DNA of 36,998 nucleotides from Acidobacterium sp. (GTDB taxonomy: Bacteria > Acidobacteriota > Terriglobia > Terriglobales > Acidobacteriaceae): the NCBI GenBank assembly GCA_027315385.1, contig DAHUYD010000116.1, forward strand, positions 1 through 36,998, read 5' to 3'. Made by a program: the position numbers and the translations under genes. Shown here piece by piece: positions 1-10,436 of this stretch. Every line of letters begins with the position of its first letter. The first letter of the stretch is position 1. The notes under the pieces are model-generated. The model saw only the letters and a program-made list of their open reading frames with translations, was not told where the DNA came from and ran no database searches.

Positions 1-399
1 GGCGATGGCGGCTTTCAGATGACGGCGGCGGAACTGTCCACCGCCGCGCAGGAAGAACTGGACCTGAACATCGCCATCGTCAACAACGGGTATCTTGGCA
101 TGGTGCGGCAGTGGCAGGAGTTCTTCTACGAGAAGAACTACCAGTCCACGCCTCTGCTGAGCCCGGACTTCGTCAAGCTTGCCGAAGCGCACGGCATTCC
201 TGGACTCGCCGTTCGCAAGCGTTCTCAGGTGTTGCCGGCCGTGAAAGAAGCCCGCGAGCGCAAAGGACCCTTCGTCATTAACTTCCTGGTCGAGAAAGAA
301 GATTCGGTCTATCCTATGATCCCGGCCGGCTCCGCGCTGCATGAGATGATTCGCCGTCCCAACCAGAATCCGCTGGTGGAAACGGCGGAGGACAAATGA
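1..399 (+). CDS. ilvB: Acetolactate synthase large subunit, C-terminal part (partial)
   Basis: The reading frame is open from base 1 and ends at the TGA at 397-399, so only the last 132 codons are present. It begins with GDGGFQMT, the start of the thiamine-diphosphate-binding motif (GDG...NN). The motif closes about 25 residues later at [14 protein letters not shown]. The end, with [13 protein letters not shown], is typical of the catalytic subunit of acetolactate (acetohydroxyacid) synthase. This enzyme condenses pyruvate with pyruvate or 2-oxobutyrate in the first common step of valine, leucine and isoleucine synthesis. The ilvN and ilvC genes follow on the same strand, which supports the call. 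The first ATG in the frame, at 19, is internal and not the true start. Confidence 0.93.
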   Translation, partial: GDGGFQMTAAELSTAAQEELDLNIAIVNNGYLGMVRQWQEFFYEKNYQSTPLLSPDFVKLAEAHGIPGLAVRKRSQVLPAVKEARERKGPFVINFLVEKEDSVYPMIPAGSALHEMIRRPNQNPLVETAEDK

Positions 400-460
400 T
401 CGCGAGTTCGGTGCCGCTAACTCGCTAACTTGCTGAGTCGCTATCCAGGCTGAGGTTCTT

Positions 461-1063
461 ATGCTCCATACATTCGTTGCACTCGTCGAAGACAAGCCCG
501 GCGTCCTCACGCGGGTCGCGTCGCTGTTCCGCCGGCTCAATATCAATATCGTGTCGCTCACGGTCGGCCACTCCGAGCGCACCGGCGTCTCGCGCATGAC
601 CATCGTCTGCGACGCCTCGCCCACCGCCGGCCACCGCATCGCGGCCAGCCTCTATAAACTGGAAAACGTCCTTCAGGTGGACGACATCGGACAGTTGTCG
701 CATGTGGCGCGGGAACTGGCTCTCATCAAGGTAGCTGCAACGCCGCAGACGCGCTCCCAGGTCTTTGAACTGGCGGAGGTCTTCCGCGCGCGCATTGTGG
801 ACCTCGCTCCCGAATCGCTGATGATCGAGATCACCGGCGTGGAGAGCAAGATCGAAGGCCTCATTCAGGTGCTCAACGAAGCCGGCGACCGCATCCTGGA
901 GATATCGCGCACAGGGCGCATGGTGATGCGGCGCGGCCAGCACACCAGCAAGGTCCTGGACGCGATGCGCGTCCCGGGTGTGGAAACGGTCGCGGAGTTC
1001 AAAGCGGAAGAAGAATCTGCCTCGTCGAGCGATTTGCTGATGGCGGAAGAGACAGGATTGTAA
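461..1063 (+). CDS. ilvN: Acetolactate synthase small (regulatory) subunit
   Basis: The 200-residue protein opens with MLHTFVALVEDKPGVLTRVASLFRRLNINI, split here as an ACT-domain start (EDKPGVLTRV) followed by FRRLNINIVSL. This is the amino-acid-binding fold that gives feedback inhibition by valine in this family. A second, C-terminal domain (about residues 85-165) fits the family's C-terminal region. The length is slightly above the usual 160-180 residues because of an acidic, serine-rich tail (EEESASSSD). A GAGG ribosome-binding site precedes the ATG at 461. It lies 61 bases after the large subunit and 114 bases before ilvC, the usual ilvBNC order. The holoenzyme is cytoplasmic. Confidence 0.93.
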   Translation: MLHTFVALVEDKPGVLTRVASLFRRLNINIVSLTVGHSERTGVSRMTIVCDASPTAGHRIAASLYKLENVLQVDDIGQLSHVARELALIKVAATPQTRSQVFELAEVFRARIVDLAPESLMIEITGVESKIEGLIQVLNEAGDRILEISRTGRMVMRRGQHTSKVLDAMRVPGVETVAEFKAEEESASSSDLLMAEETGL

Positions 1064-1077
1064 TCAGTTACAGGTTG

Positions 1078-2218
<1,141 letters not shown>

Positions 2219-2354
2219 ATATTCGATGAACTCCTCGCGGCGGGGCGCCATTCGCACGGCTTCGCCGCATTTCGTTGCACGGCCGGCGCCGTCGGACGCT
2301 ATCCACAGGGACCGGACCGGCGCCATCGGTTATTCTCCAGGCAAGGGGTTCCCC

Positions 2355-3791
<1,437 letters not shown>

Positions 3792-3813
3792 CGCGCGGCG
3801 CCACATGCTAACG

Positions 3814-3836
3814 ACGTTTCATGGTTCCGGAAACGT
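3814..3836. terminator. Hairpin in convergent gap between kinase and rsmG
   Basis: ACGTTTC (3814-3820) pairs with GAAACGT (3830-3836) across a 9-base loop in the 109-base gap between two convergent genes. There is no clear T-run on either strand, so a role as a bidirectional terminator is only suggested by position. Confidence 0.3.
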
Positions 3837-3900
3837 TACCTCAGGTCGATGCCACCGGCAGTCTCAACAAGCGGTGCTGACTTTCCCAATGCCTCGGCAC

Positions 3901-4494
3901 TCAGGTCGATGCTGACCCCATGCGCAATATCTCCTGCCGCGAGCCGGGAATCGGCAGCGACTCCGTCCAGCGAATGCCGGGTAGTCCATCGAGCAGGTCT
4001 TCCGATGCGTGTGTCGTGAACACACCGAGCCAACCGCCGGCTCTCACGCGCGGCACAGCCACCCGGCACGCCTGCGGCATCCTCTCCACCGCACGCAGCG
4101 TCACCGCGCCAAAAACCCGGTCCGCCGCCATCTGCTCCACGCGCCCGGCCCACACTTCCGCGCGCAGCCCCAGCGAGCGAACCGCTTCCCGCAAAAACGC
4201 CGCTTTCCTGTTCTGAGATTCCGCAAGCGTCACGGCAATCTCCGGACGCGCAATAGCGATGGGAATGCCCGGAAATCCTGCGCCAGAGCCGAAGTCGAGC
4301 AGTGTCGTCGCGCCGGCGGGAATGTGCCCCGCGGCGAACAGGCTCTCGGCGAAATGTCGCCTCACGATCATTTTCGGCTCGCGCACAGCCGTCAGGTTGA
4401 TCCGCTGATTCCACTGCAGCAGCAGCGCCAGAAAGGCGTCCAGCTGCGCCGTGGCCCCAGGCGGCAACCTCAATCCCAAATCGTGCTGCGACAT
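3901..4494 (-). CDS. rsmG: 16S rRNA (guanine-N7)-methyltransferase RsmG (GidB)
   Basis: The 197-residue protein carries the SAM-binding motif LLDFGSGAGFPGIPIAIARP at about residues 65-84 and the family signature WNQRINLTAVREPKMI near residue 28. The enzyme methylates N7 of G527 (E. coli numbering) in 16S rRNA. VEQMAADRVFGAVTLRAVE corresponds to the conserved region near the acceptor site. The length is close to the family's usual 205-215 residues, with a slightly short C-terminus. It lies 14 bases downstream of the RNase HI gene on the same strand, so the two are probably cotranscribed. Here rsmG is not next to mnmG or parA, its common neighbours elsewhere. Confidence 0.94.
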   Translation of the reverse strand: MSQHDLGLRLPPGATAQLDAFLALLLQWNQRINLTAVREPKMIVRRHFAESLFAAGHIPAGATTLLDFGSGAGFPGIPIAIARPEIAVTLAESQNRKAAFLREAVRSLGLRAEVWAGRVEQMAADRVFGAVTLRAVERMPQACRVAVPRVRAGGWLGVFTTHASEDLLDGLPGIRWTESLPIPGSRQEILRMGSAST

Positions 4495-4508
4495 ATCGCG
4501 AGCCAGTC

Positions 4509-5114
4509 CTACTGCCGGTCCAAAGTCACGAGGACAAAGGCGCCCTCTGGCAATTCGCCCTCAATGAGATGGACGACACCGTTCTTCACGTACCCTTTCG
4601 CCGCCGGTCGCGGGCCGGCCCCCGGTGCAACCGGGGACGGCCCGGAACTTCCGCCTGAATGGCCCATCCCTTTATCCATCGCCAGATTCGCCAGCCGGTC
4701 GGCCTGCTTGTTTTTCCCGCGCAGCACGTGCTCGATGCGAAAACTGTCGAGTTGCGCGATCTGGCGTCTCGCCTCCTCATACAGAGGGCGCAAATCCGGG
4801 CTGTTCACCTTGTACCGTCCCTGGATCTGCTTCACCAGCAGCTCGGAATCGGCGATGACCTTCAGTCGCGGGTGGCCGGATTTGAGCGCATACTCCAGCG
4901 CAGCCAGCAGCGCCTGGTATTCCGCCACGTTGTTGGTCGCTCGCCCCAGAAACTCGCTCAGCTCGGCCACCGTTTCGCCGCCCGCTCCCTGAATGAAGAC
5001 GCCGTACCCAGCCGGGCCGGGATTGCCCCGCGATCCCCCGTCGCAGTACGCCGTGATCCACGCGCCGCCGTGCGGTTCAGCCGGGAAAAGACTCTCATTG
5101 GCCGGGTGAGGCAT
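4509..5114 (-). CDS. Ribonuclease HI family protein
   Basis: The 201-residue protein has an RNase H fold with ITAYCDGGSRGNPGPAGYGV near the N-terminus. The four acidic residues expected for two-metal catalysis are visible: Asp25, Glu65 (NVAEYQALL), Asp89 (VIADSELLV) and Asp139 (NKQADRLANLA). It should cut the RNA strand of RNA-DNA hybrids. The NPGPAGYGV and NNVAEYQALLAALEYAL motifs match the RNase HI subgroup common in Gram-positive bacteria and archaea more closely than E. coli RnhA. About 50 C-terminal residues rich in Gly, Pro and Ser (GHSGGSSGPSPVAPGAGPRP) follow the domain and are probably disordered. It is divergent from lipA, with 54 bases between the starts. Confidence 0.88.
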   Translation of the reverse strand: MPHPANESLFPAEPHGGAWITAYCDGGSRGNPGPAGYGVFIQGAGGETVAELSEFLGRATNNVAEYQALLAALEYALKSGHPRLKVIADSELLVKQIQGRYKVNSPDLRPLYEEARRQIAQLDSFRIEHVLRGKNKQADRLANLAMDKGMGHSGGSSGPSPVAPGAGPRPAAKGYVKNGVVHLIEGELPEGAFVLVTLDRQ

Positions 5115-5168
5115 AGGCAGAGTGTAAACGAGCCAGCCAGGGCCAACCCTCCGCTAGAATGAAAGAGT

Positions 5169-6110
5169 ATGGCCGCTGGCCCGTCCGCACCGCTCGTTCA
5201 GATCGATCTCGCCCCGAAGCGTCCGCTGGCGAAGCCCGAGTGGCTGCGCGCCCGCGCGCCCGTGGGAGAGAACTACCACGACCTCAGGAAGCTGGCGCGC
5301 AGCCTCAACCTCCACACCGTCTGCGAGTCGGCGCAGTGCCCCAACATCGGCGAGTGCTGGCACCACAAAACGGCGACCTTTATGATGCTCGGCAACACCT
5401 GCACGCGCCGCTGCGGCTTCTGCGCCGTGCCCAAGGGCCGCCCCGACCCCATCGACTTTGACGAACCCCGGCGCGTAGCCGAAGCCGTCGCCGCCCTCGG
5501 CCTTAAATTTGCCGTCATCACCAGCGTCAATCGCGACGACGATGTCATCGGCGGCGCGCGGGCTTTCGTCATGGTCATCGAGGAGATTCGCCGCCAGGCC
5601 CCCGGCTGCCAGGTGGAGGTCCTCATCCCCGACTTTCAGGGCAGCGAGGGTGCAATCCGCATGGTCGTCGAAGCCCGGCCGGAGATTCTGAATCACAACA
5701 CCGAATCGGTGCCGCGGCTCTATCGCGTCGTGCGGTCGGGCGCGCGTTACGAGCGCACCCTGCGCCTGCTGGAGTTCGCGAAACACATTGAGCCAATGAC
5801 CGTCACCAAATCCGGCGTGATGGTTGGCCTGGGCGAGGAGATGGACGAGCTGCTCCAGGTTTATCGCGACCTGGCGGCCGTGGGCGTCGACGTTCTCACC
5901 ATCGGCCAGTATCTGCGGCCCTCGAAGGATCATCTGCCCATCGCGCGCTACTACACCCCCCCCGAATTCGCCTTCATGAAACAGGAGGCGCTGCGTATGG
6001 GCTTCCGCCACGTCGAATCGGGCCCGCTGGTCCGCTCGTCGTATCACGCCCACGAACAAGCTGATGCGGCTGAGACCAGCAGCGCCGGCGGCGTCCGCAT
6101 CGTGATGTAA
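5169..6110 (+). CDS. lipA: Lipoyl synthase
   Basis: The 313-residue radical-SAM enzyme inserts two sulfur atoms into octanoyl-carrier domains to make lipoate. The auxiliary [4Fe-4S] cluster ligands are Cys52, Cys57 and Cys63 (CESAQCPNIGEC). The radical-SAM CxxxCxxC is CTRRCGFC (Cys78, Cys82, Cys85). The conserved RSSYHA motif near the C-terminus carries the serine that contacts the auxiliary cluster. All key residues are present and the length is normal. The start at 5169 is 54 bases from the divergent RNase HI gene. frr follows 57 bases downstream, but no functional tie between them is known. Confidence 0.97.
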   Translation: MAAGPSAPLVQIDLAPKRPLAKPEWLRARAPVGENYHDLRKLARSLNLHTVCESAQCPNIGECWHHKTATFMMLGNTCTRRCGFCAVPKGRPDPIDFDEPRRVAEAVAALGLKFAVITSVNRDDDVIGGARAFVMVIEEIRRQAPGCQVEVLIPDFQGSEGAIRMVVEARPEILNHNTESVPRLYRVVRSGARYERTLRLLEFAKHIEPMTVTKSGVMVGLGEEMDELLQVYRDLAAVGVDVLTIGQYLRPSKDHLPIARYYTPPEFAFMKQEALRMGFRHVESGPLVRSSYHAHEQADAAETSSAGGVRIVM

Positions 6111-6167
6111 CCCGTCCCCGGCGCGTACAATACCTGTTTTGAGCCTCGTTTCAGAAGGACGAATTCT

Positions 6168-6755
6168 ATGGCACCTTCCGCAATGGCGGGCATTCCCGCT
6201 CTCAAAGAAACCTACACGCAGCTGCGCAGCCGCATGGACAAGGCGGTCGCCGATTTCCAGACTAACCTTGCCTCCGTGCGCACCGGCCGCGCCTCCATTC
6301 ACATGCTCGACCAGGTCAGGGTGGACTATTACGGCACGCCGACGCCGCTGAATCAGGTGGCGCAGATTACCACCCCCGACGCCAGCATGATCGTCATCCA
6401 GCCCTGGGACGCGAGCCTGATTGCCGAAATCGAAAAGGCTCTGCGCACTTCGGACCTCGGGTTCAATCCCAACAACGATGGCAAGCTCGTGCGCGTCCCC
6501 GTTCCACCCATGACCGAGGAGCGGCGCCGCGACGTGGTCAAGCACCTCCATCGCGTTCTGGAGGATCACCGCACGGCAGTCCGTAATGTCCGGCGCGACG
6601 GCAACGACTCCATCAAGAAGGCCTCGAAGGAAAAGAAGATCTCAGAGGACGAGGAAAAACGCTCGCTCGATGAGATTCAAAAGCTGACCGACGAAGAGAT
6701 CAAGCGCATGGAAGAGATGGCGAAAAAGAAGGAAGCGGAAGTGATGCAGGTGTGA
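6168..6755 (+). CDS. frr: Ribosome recycling factor
   Basis: The 195-residue protein splits post-termination ribosomes together with EF-G. Recognisable stretches are MDKAVADFQTNLASVRTGRA, VDYYGTPTPLNQVAQIT and the C-terminal helix ending in DEEIKRMEEMAKKKEAEV. The family is normally about 185 residues. The extra residues are N-terminal, and Met at 6186 (MAGIPALKET) would give the canonical length. The ATG at 6168 is preferred because of the AAGGA ribosome-binding site just upstream. A strong intrinsic terminator follows at 6785. Confidence 0.96.
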   Translation: MAPSAMAGIPALKETYTQLRSRMDKAVADFQTNLASVRTGRASIHMLDQVRVDYYGTPTPLNQVAQITTPDASMIVIQPWDASLIAEIEKALRTSDLGFNPNNDGKLVRVPVPPMTEERRRDVVKHLHRVLEDHRTAVRNVRRDGNDSIKKASKEKKISEDEEKRSLDEIQKLTDEEIKRMEEMAKKKEAEVMQV

Positions 6756-6784
6756 CGGCGAGCCGGGGCAGGTGCATGGAAACG

Positions 6785-6816
6785 AAAAGGCCCGCGCGGA
6801 GCGGGCCTTTCCTTTT
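6785..6816. terminator. Rho-independent terminator after frr, probably bidirectional
   Basis: The stem AAAGGCCCGC (6786-6795) pairs with GCGGGCCTTT (6801-6810) around a 5-base loop and is followed by CCTTTT. The complementary strand reads into TTTTCG, so it may also stop transcripts arriving from the minus-strand gene that ends at 6835. Confidence 0.9.
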
Positions 6817-6834
6817 ATGAATCCGCGCGGCCGC

Positions 6835-7470
6835 CTATCCCTGGCTGCTGGCGCTGTGGGCCCGGGCGATGCCGAGCTGGAGGAAGGTTCCGTTTGCGAG
6901 TTTCAGGTTGCCCCGGGCTTCGCGGAACGTCGCGGAATCGTGGCTCTGCACTGCGCTGTGCATGGAGACGTGGCCGATCATGCCAGATTCCTGATCGATC
7001 CGCGCCTTGTTGTTGATATGGCGTGGGGCCGGTGGCATTGTCTGATCGCCATTGACCGCCATCATCGCCTCATCCGACGGATACGCGCCAAGGACCGTGA
7101 CCTTCACCGGTATCGTCTTCCCGTCCTTCAGCCGCGCCTTCGTAAAAATAAGGCTCAGCGTGGAAGGGCCGCCGTTCGTCGACGCGTGCACCTGGTCGAC
7201 TTTCCCCCACAGTTCGGTGCCGCGATCGAGACGCATGCCGTTCGCTGTCTTTACAACGCCATTCAATCTGGCCTTGATCACCTCACCAGGATGCGCGGTA
7301 CTGGCGTCGAGCTGCTGCTGGAGCTGGGCGTTGACCCCCACCAGATTCCAGGAACGCTGCATGGCGTCCTGGGTAGAAGCGTGAGGTTGTGCCAGGGCCA
7401 CTCCAGCGCATAAAAACGAGGCTGTTGCGAAACCCAGAGACCAGGTTCTGAAAGTTGGTACGAAACGCAT
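6835..7470 (-). CDS. Secreted hypothetical protein
   Basis: The start at 7470 is chosen because an AAGGAG ribosome-binding site lies 9 bases upstream and the translation opens with a clear Sec signal peptide (MRFVPTFRTWSLGFATASFL, cleavage likely after ALAQ). The frame is open further upstream but reads into the dispersed repeat. The mature part is about 183 residues. It contains PGEVIKARLNGVVKTANGMR and LDRGTELWGKVDQV, which look like a beta-rich domain concerned with coated or stabilised properties, but I do not recognise a family. Two segments (TLSLIFTKARLKDGKTIPVKVTV) suggest alternating beta strands. Convergent with frr and sharing its terminator. Confidence 0.75.
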   Translation of the reverse strand: MRFVPTFRTWSLGFATASFLCAGVALAQPHASTQDAMQRSWNLVGVNAQLQQQLDASTAHPGEVIKARLNGVVKTANGMRLDRGTELWGKVDQVHASTNGGPSTLSLIFTKARLKDGKTIPVKVTVLGAYPSDEAMMAVNGDQTMPPAPRHINNKARIDQESGMIGHVSMHSAVQSHDSATFREARGNLKLANGTFLQLGIARAHSASSQG

Positions 7471-7702
7471 AAATCCATCTCCTTTTCGGAATAATCCGTC
7501 GACCGCTGTTTGCTGCCGCGCGGCGCCTGCGTGGCGGAGGGCCCGCTGCCCGGAAGAATTCTTTTCAACCCTTCGGATCGCTTGCCGAGCGCCAACTCGC
7601 GCCGCAATCCTCATCCGGGCCTCTGCTGTGTTAGACGCGGGAAGCAACGAGATGGCTACAATAAGAGGCCCGGCGGGGCGAATTGAACGCGGGCAACCTT
7701 TA
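7471..7702. other. Non-coding stretch upstream of secreted protein
   Basis: The 232 bases between the secreted-protein start and the dispersed repeat carry the AAGGAG ribosome-binding site of that gene at the left edge. I see no further gene, RNA or convincing promoter here. Together with the repeat (7703-7940) they make a gene-free stretch of almost 500 bases up to 7966. Confidence 0.5.
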
Positions 7703-7940
7703 AAGCCTGTTATTAACTTTCGTATGAGTAGCGTTGCGGACGAAAGTCGGTCCAGACGAGGCGGAATCCCGAAGGCTATGGCGGGTCCACAGTCGAGGAT
7801 GACGACGAAGGATGGACCGACTTGCGCCGCAACCCGAAGGGCTGGGGCCAATTTCCCCCATTTCTTTCGTCGCTCGTCGCTCCTCGAACTGAGAGAAATT
7901 GGCTCCCAGCGCCGCCCGCGGGATAGTTAATAACAGGCTT
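7703..7940. repeat. MITE-like dispersed repeat, copy 1 (with terminal inverted repeats)
   Basis: The element is bounded by GCCTGTTATTAAC (7705-7717) and its exact reverse complement GTTAATAACAGGC (7926-7938), extendable outward by AA/TT to 7703-7940. A TTA immediately outside both ends could be a target duplication. The interior is highly similar, in reverse complement, to bases 16026-16252. Shared blocks include CGAGGAGCGACGAGCGACGA, CCCAGCCCTTCGGGTTGCGG and GTCTGGACCGA. No transposase frame is present, so it would be a non-autonomous element. Translations across it give FRRSS and NPKGWG strings, which look like spurious ORFs. Confidence 0.8.
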
Positions 7941-7966
7941 TTAGCGAGAAAGTTATCACGGTGAAG

Positions 7967-8206
7967 TTACATGACATAGGCGGCGCGCTCCAGCTCCCGC
8001 TGCATTCGATCCAGAGAGCAGCCGCCGTCGAGTCTTTCGACCAGATCGCGAACTGCATCAGGATCGGCGCCGTACCCGCGTCCCGACAGAAACGTCGTCA
8101 CCAACTCCGCAGCTTGCCAGGAATCCATGCCGGATTGCAGCAGCTCGGTGCGCAGTCCCGCCAGCTCGACCATCGGGAATTTCTCGATTCTCCTCTCGTC
8201 AGCCAT
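7967..8206 (-). CDS. Small hypothetical protein
   Basis: The 79-residue product starts at ATG 8206, which has a strong CAGGAGGGGG ribosome-binding site; the open frame extends to 8278 but has no such signal there. The sequence is hydrophilic and probably helical (MADERRIEKFPMVELAGLRT, then SWQAAELVTTFLSGRG and DAVRDLVERLDGGCSLDRMQ). It has no signal peptide or membrane segment and I do not recognise a family. It is divergent from the small membrane ORF at 8349. Its stop lies only 27 bases from the MITE-like repeat. Confidence 0.65.
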   Translation of the reverse strand: MADERRIEKFPMVELAGLRTELLQSGMDSWQAAELVTTFLSGRGYGADPDAVRDLVERLDGGCSLDRMQRELERAAYVM

Positions 8207-8348
8207 GGATCCCCCTCCTGAGAGCCACACAACCTTCGCAATCCGCCGAAAGTGCAGCTCCTTGTTCTGGTTAGACACACGTTTCGCCCGGATGTGTTGC
8301 TATAACCGTGGAAAAGTAGAGAGAGCCCGCTGGCGTAAACTGGCAAAT

Positions 8349-8489
8349 ATGCCGAGCGGCGATGAGGACAACCAAAACGTGCGCGGGGGGCCCTCCTGGA
8401 TTGTCATGCTCCTCCTGATCCTGCTGGCCATGGCGGTGGCAACCGGCGTTGCCTGGGCGTTCATTCATCCCATGCTGCACCCGAAATGA
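8349..8489 (+). CDS. Small membrane protein (46 residues)
   Basis: The short frame encodes a polar N-terminus (MPSGDEDNQNVRGGPS), one hydrophobic segment (WIVMLLLILLAMAVATGV) and a short tail ending in HPMLHPK. This is a single-pass membrane peptide layout. There is no strong ribosome-binding site before the ATG. The call rests on the compact topology and on its position 106 bases ahead of coaE on the same strand. The function is unknown. Confidence 0.45.
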   Translation: MPSGDEDNQNVRGGPSWIVMLLLILLAMAVATGVAWAFIHPMLHPK

Positions 8490-8595
8490 CGTGGCTCGCC
8501 CCGGCCGGCGAGTCTCCCGCATCGGCAGTCCAGCCTGTGAATTTGTAGAATCGGAAAAGCATTTCCCTGCGTCCGGACGCAGGAGCAGGACACGC

Positions 8596-9273
8596 ATGCT
8601 GCGAGTGGGACTCACTGGCGGACTGGGCAGCGGCAAATCCACCGTAGCCGGTCTGTTTCGCGCACACGGCGCTACAGTGCTCGAAGCCGACGCGATCGCG
8701 CGCGAGTTGATGCGGCCCGGCCGCGTGCCTTACAGCCACATCGTCGATCGATTCGGACCCGCTGTGCTGTGTCCCGATGGATCCCTGAACCGCGCCCGCC
8801 TGGCGGAGCTCGCATTTCGCGAAGGGTGCCTTGCCGAGCTGAACCGCATCGTGCACCCGCCCACCATCGCCGAGCAGGAGCGTCGTATGGCGGAGATTTT
8901 TGCGCGCGATCCCCGCGCCGTGGTCATGGTGGAATCGGCTCTGATCTTCGAGGCGGAAGCCGGCGGCAGCGCTCCCGGCTGGCGCAGCCGCTTTCACCGT
9001 ATCATTCTGGTCACCGCTCCCGACCAGCTGAAGATCCGCCGCTTCCTGGCGCGGGTACTGCCGTCCGACGCCACGCCGGAGCTGCAAGCCAAAGCCGGGA
9101 GCGATGCGCGCGCGCGCCTGGCGGCGCAGATTCCCGACAGCCAAAAAGTCCCCCTTTGCGATTACGTCATCGACAATTCCGGCCCGCTGGAGGCTACCGG
9201 CGCGCAGGTGGACCGCATCGCTGCGGATTTGTTTGCTGCGTCCGAGACATGCCTCTCCTCCTCGCTACAATGA
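8596..9273 (+). CDS. coaE: Dephospho-CoA kinase
   Basis: The 225-residue protein starts at ATG 8596 after an AGGAGCAGGA ribosome-binding site; the open frame upstream is not protein-like. It opens with the P-loop MLRVGLTGGLGSGKSTVAGL. EADAIARELMRPG, with the family's DAD-like acidic site, and LNRIVHPPTIAEQERRM follow. It phosphorylates the 3'-hydroxyl of dephospho-CoA in the last step of CoA synthesis. The length is normal to slightly long (family about 200). An HtrA-like protease gene starts 23 bases downstream and is probably cotranscribed. Confidence 0.94.
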   Translation: MLRVGLTGGLGSGKSTVAGLFRAHGATVLEADAIARELMRPGRVPYSHIVDRFGPAVLCPDGSLNRARLAELAFREGCLAELNRIVHPPTIAEQERRMAEIFARDPRAVVMVESALIFEAEAGGSAPGWRSRFHRIILVTAPDQLKIRRFLARVLPSDATPELQAKAGSDARARLAAQIPDSQKVPLCDYVIDNSGPLEATGAQVDRIAADLFAASETCLSSSLQ

Positions 9274-9296
9274 GTCATGCCTGAGCGGCGAACGTC

Positions 9297-10436
9297 ATGA
9301 CCCTCCGCAGACTGTTTCTCATCCTCCTTTTCGTTGGGGCTTTTTGGTACCTCACCAGCCATTCCCTTTTGCACACCCGCCGCGTCTCGGCTGACAATCC
9401 TCCCCTCCAGCTCAGCGAGGCGCAGGATGCCCAGGACTTCACGCCCGCCGAGTTGAACAACATCGACGTTTACAAGCGTGTCGTTCCATCCGTCGTGAAC
9501 ATCACCGCCGGAACGGTCACGCTGGACTTCTTCTACGGATTCGTCCCCCAGGAAGATCAGGGCTCCGGCTTCATCCTGGACAAGCAGGGACACGTCCTCA
9601 CGAATTACCACGTCATCGCCAACGCGCAGAAGATCGAGGTCCAGACTTCGGATAAGCGCCGTTTCCGCGCCCGCCTGATCGGGGGCGATCGCCTGCACGA
9701 TCTCGCCCTTCTCCAGATCGATGCGCCCAATCTCAGGCCCGCCATCCTGGCCAGCTCGCGCGATCTGCAGGTGGGACAGCAGGTCTACGCGATCGGCAAT
9801 CCCTTCGGCCTCTCCGGCACCATGACCACCGGAATCATCAGCGCCATCCGCTCGGTGCGCGGACCGGAAAGCGCGCCCATCCAGAACGCCATCCAAACCG
9901 ATGCCGCGATCAACCCGGGCAACTCCGGCGGCCCGCTGCTCAACTCACACGGAGAAGTGATTGGCATCAACACCATGATTGCGCAGAACGGCGCCGAGCA
10001 GAACGCGGGCATCGGTTTCGCCATCCCCATCGATACGGCCAAGGCGGTCCTTCAGGATCTCCAGAAGTACGGCTACACCCGGCGCCCATCGCTCGGCGTT
10101 CGCACCCTGGCCATCGGGCCCGATCTGGCGCAGCAAATGGGGCTCCCCGCCAGTTACGGTCTGCTGATTGAGAGCACCGAGCCCGGCGGCGCGGCGGCTC
10201 GCGCCGGCCTCCGCGGCGGCAATCAGATGGCCTATCTCGGCAACATGCAGATCTCCATCGGCGGCGACCTGATCGTTGCCATCGACGGGCAGCCCGTCAC
10301 CGACTCGCGCGATGTCGCCGAGATCATGGATAAGCACCAGCCCGGCGACTCCGTTACCGTGACCTTCTATCGAGGCCAGCGGAAAATGTCCACGCGCGTG
10401 GTGCTGGGCCAGGCGCCCCGGCGGTCTGACGGATGA
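9297..10436 (+). CDS. HtrA/DegP-type serine protease with one PDZ domain
   Basis: The 379-residue protein has an N-terminal membrane anchor or uncleaved signal (residues about 5-20). A trypsin-like S1C domain follows with the triad His105 (LTNYHVIAN), Asp135 (LHDLALLQ) and Ser210 (GNSGGPLLN). One PDZ domain spans about residues 270-370 (YGLLIESTEPGGAAARAGLR). The single PDZ plus anchor is the DegS-like layout, so it probably works in the periplasm in protein quality control or stress signalling; the substrate is not deducible. Its TGA overlaps the ATG of the next gene by 4 bases (ATGA). Confidence 0.92.
   Translation: MTLRRLFLILLFVGAFWYLTSHSLLHTRRVSADNPPLQLSEAQDAQDFTPAELNNIDVYKRVVPSVVNITAGTVTLDFFYGFVPQEDQGSGFILDKQGHVLTNYHVIANAQKIEVQTSDKRRFRARLIGGDRLHDLALLQIDAPNLRPAILASSRDLQVGQQVYAIGNPFGLSGTMTTGIISAIRSVRGPESAPIQNAIQTDAAINPGNSGGPLLNSHGEVIGINTMIAQNGAEQNAGIGFAIPIDTAKAVLQDLQKYGYTRRPSLGVRTLAIGPDLAQQMGLPASYGLLIESTEPGGAAARAGLRGGNQMAYLGNMQISIGGDLIVAIDGQPVTDSRDVAEIMDKHQPGDSVTVTFYRGQRKMSTRVVLGQAPRRSDG

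Noticed and set aside
5154-6569. 471-residue open frame on the minus strand
   Set aside because: It lies antisense to lipA and frr, whose motifs are unmistakable. The translation is His/Asp/Gly-rich, as is typical of antisense frames in GC-rich genes.
7471-7851. N-terminal extension of the secreted protein to 7851
   Set aside because: The extra 127 codons run through the dispersed repeat and lack a signal peptide. The start at 7470 has both a ribosome-binding site and a signal peptide.
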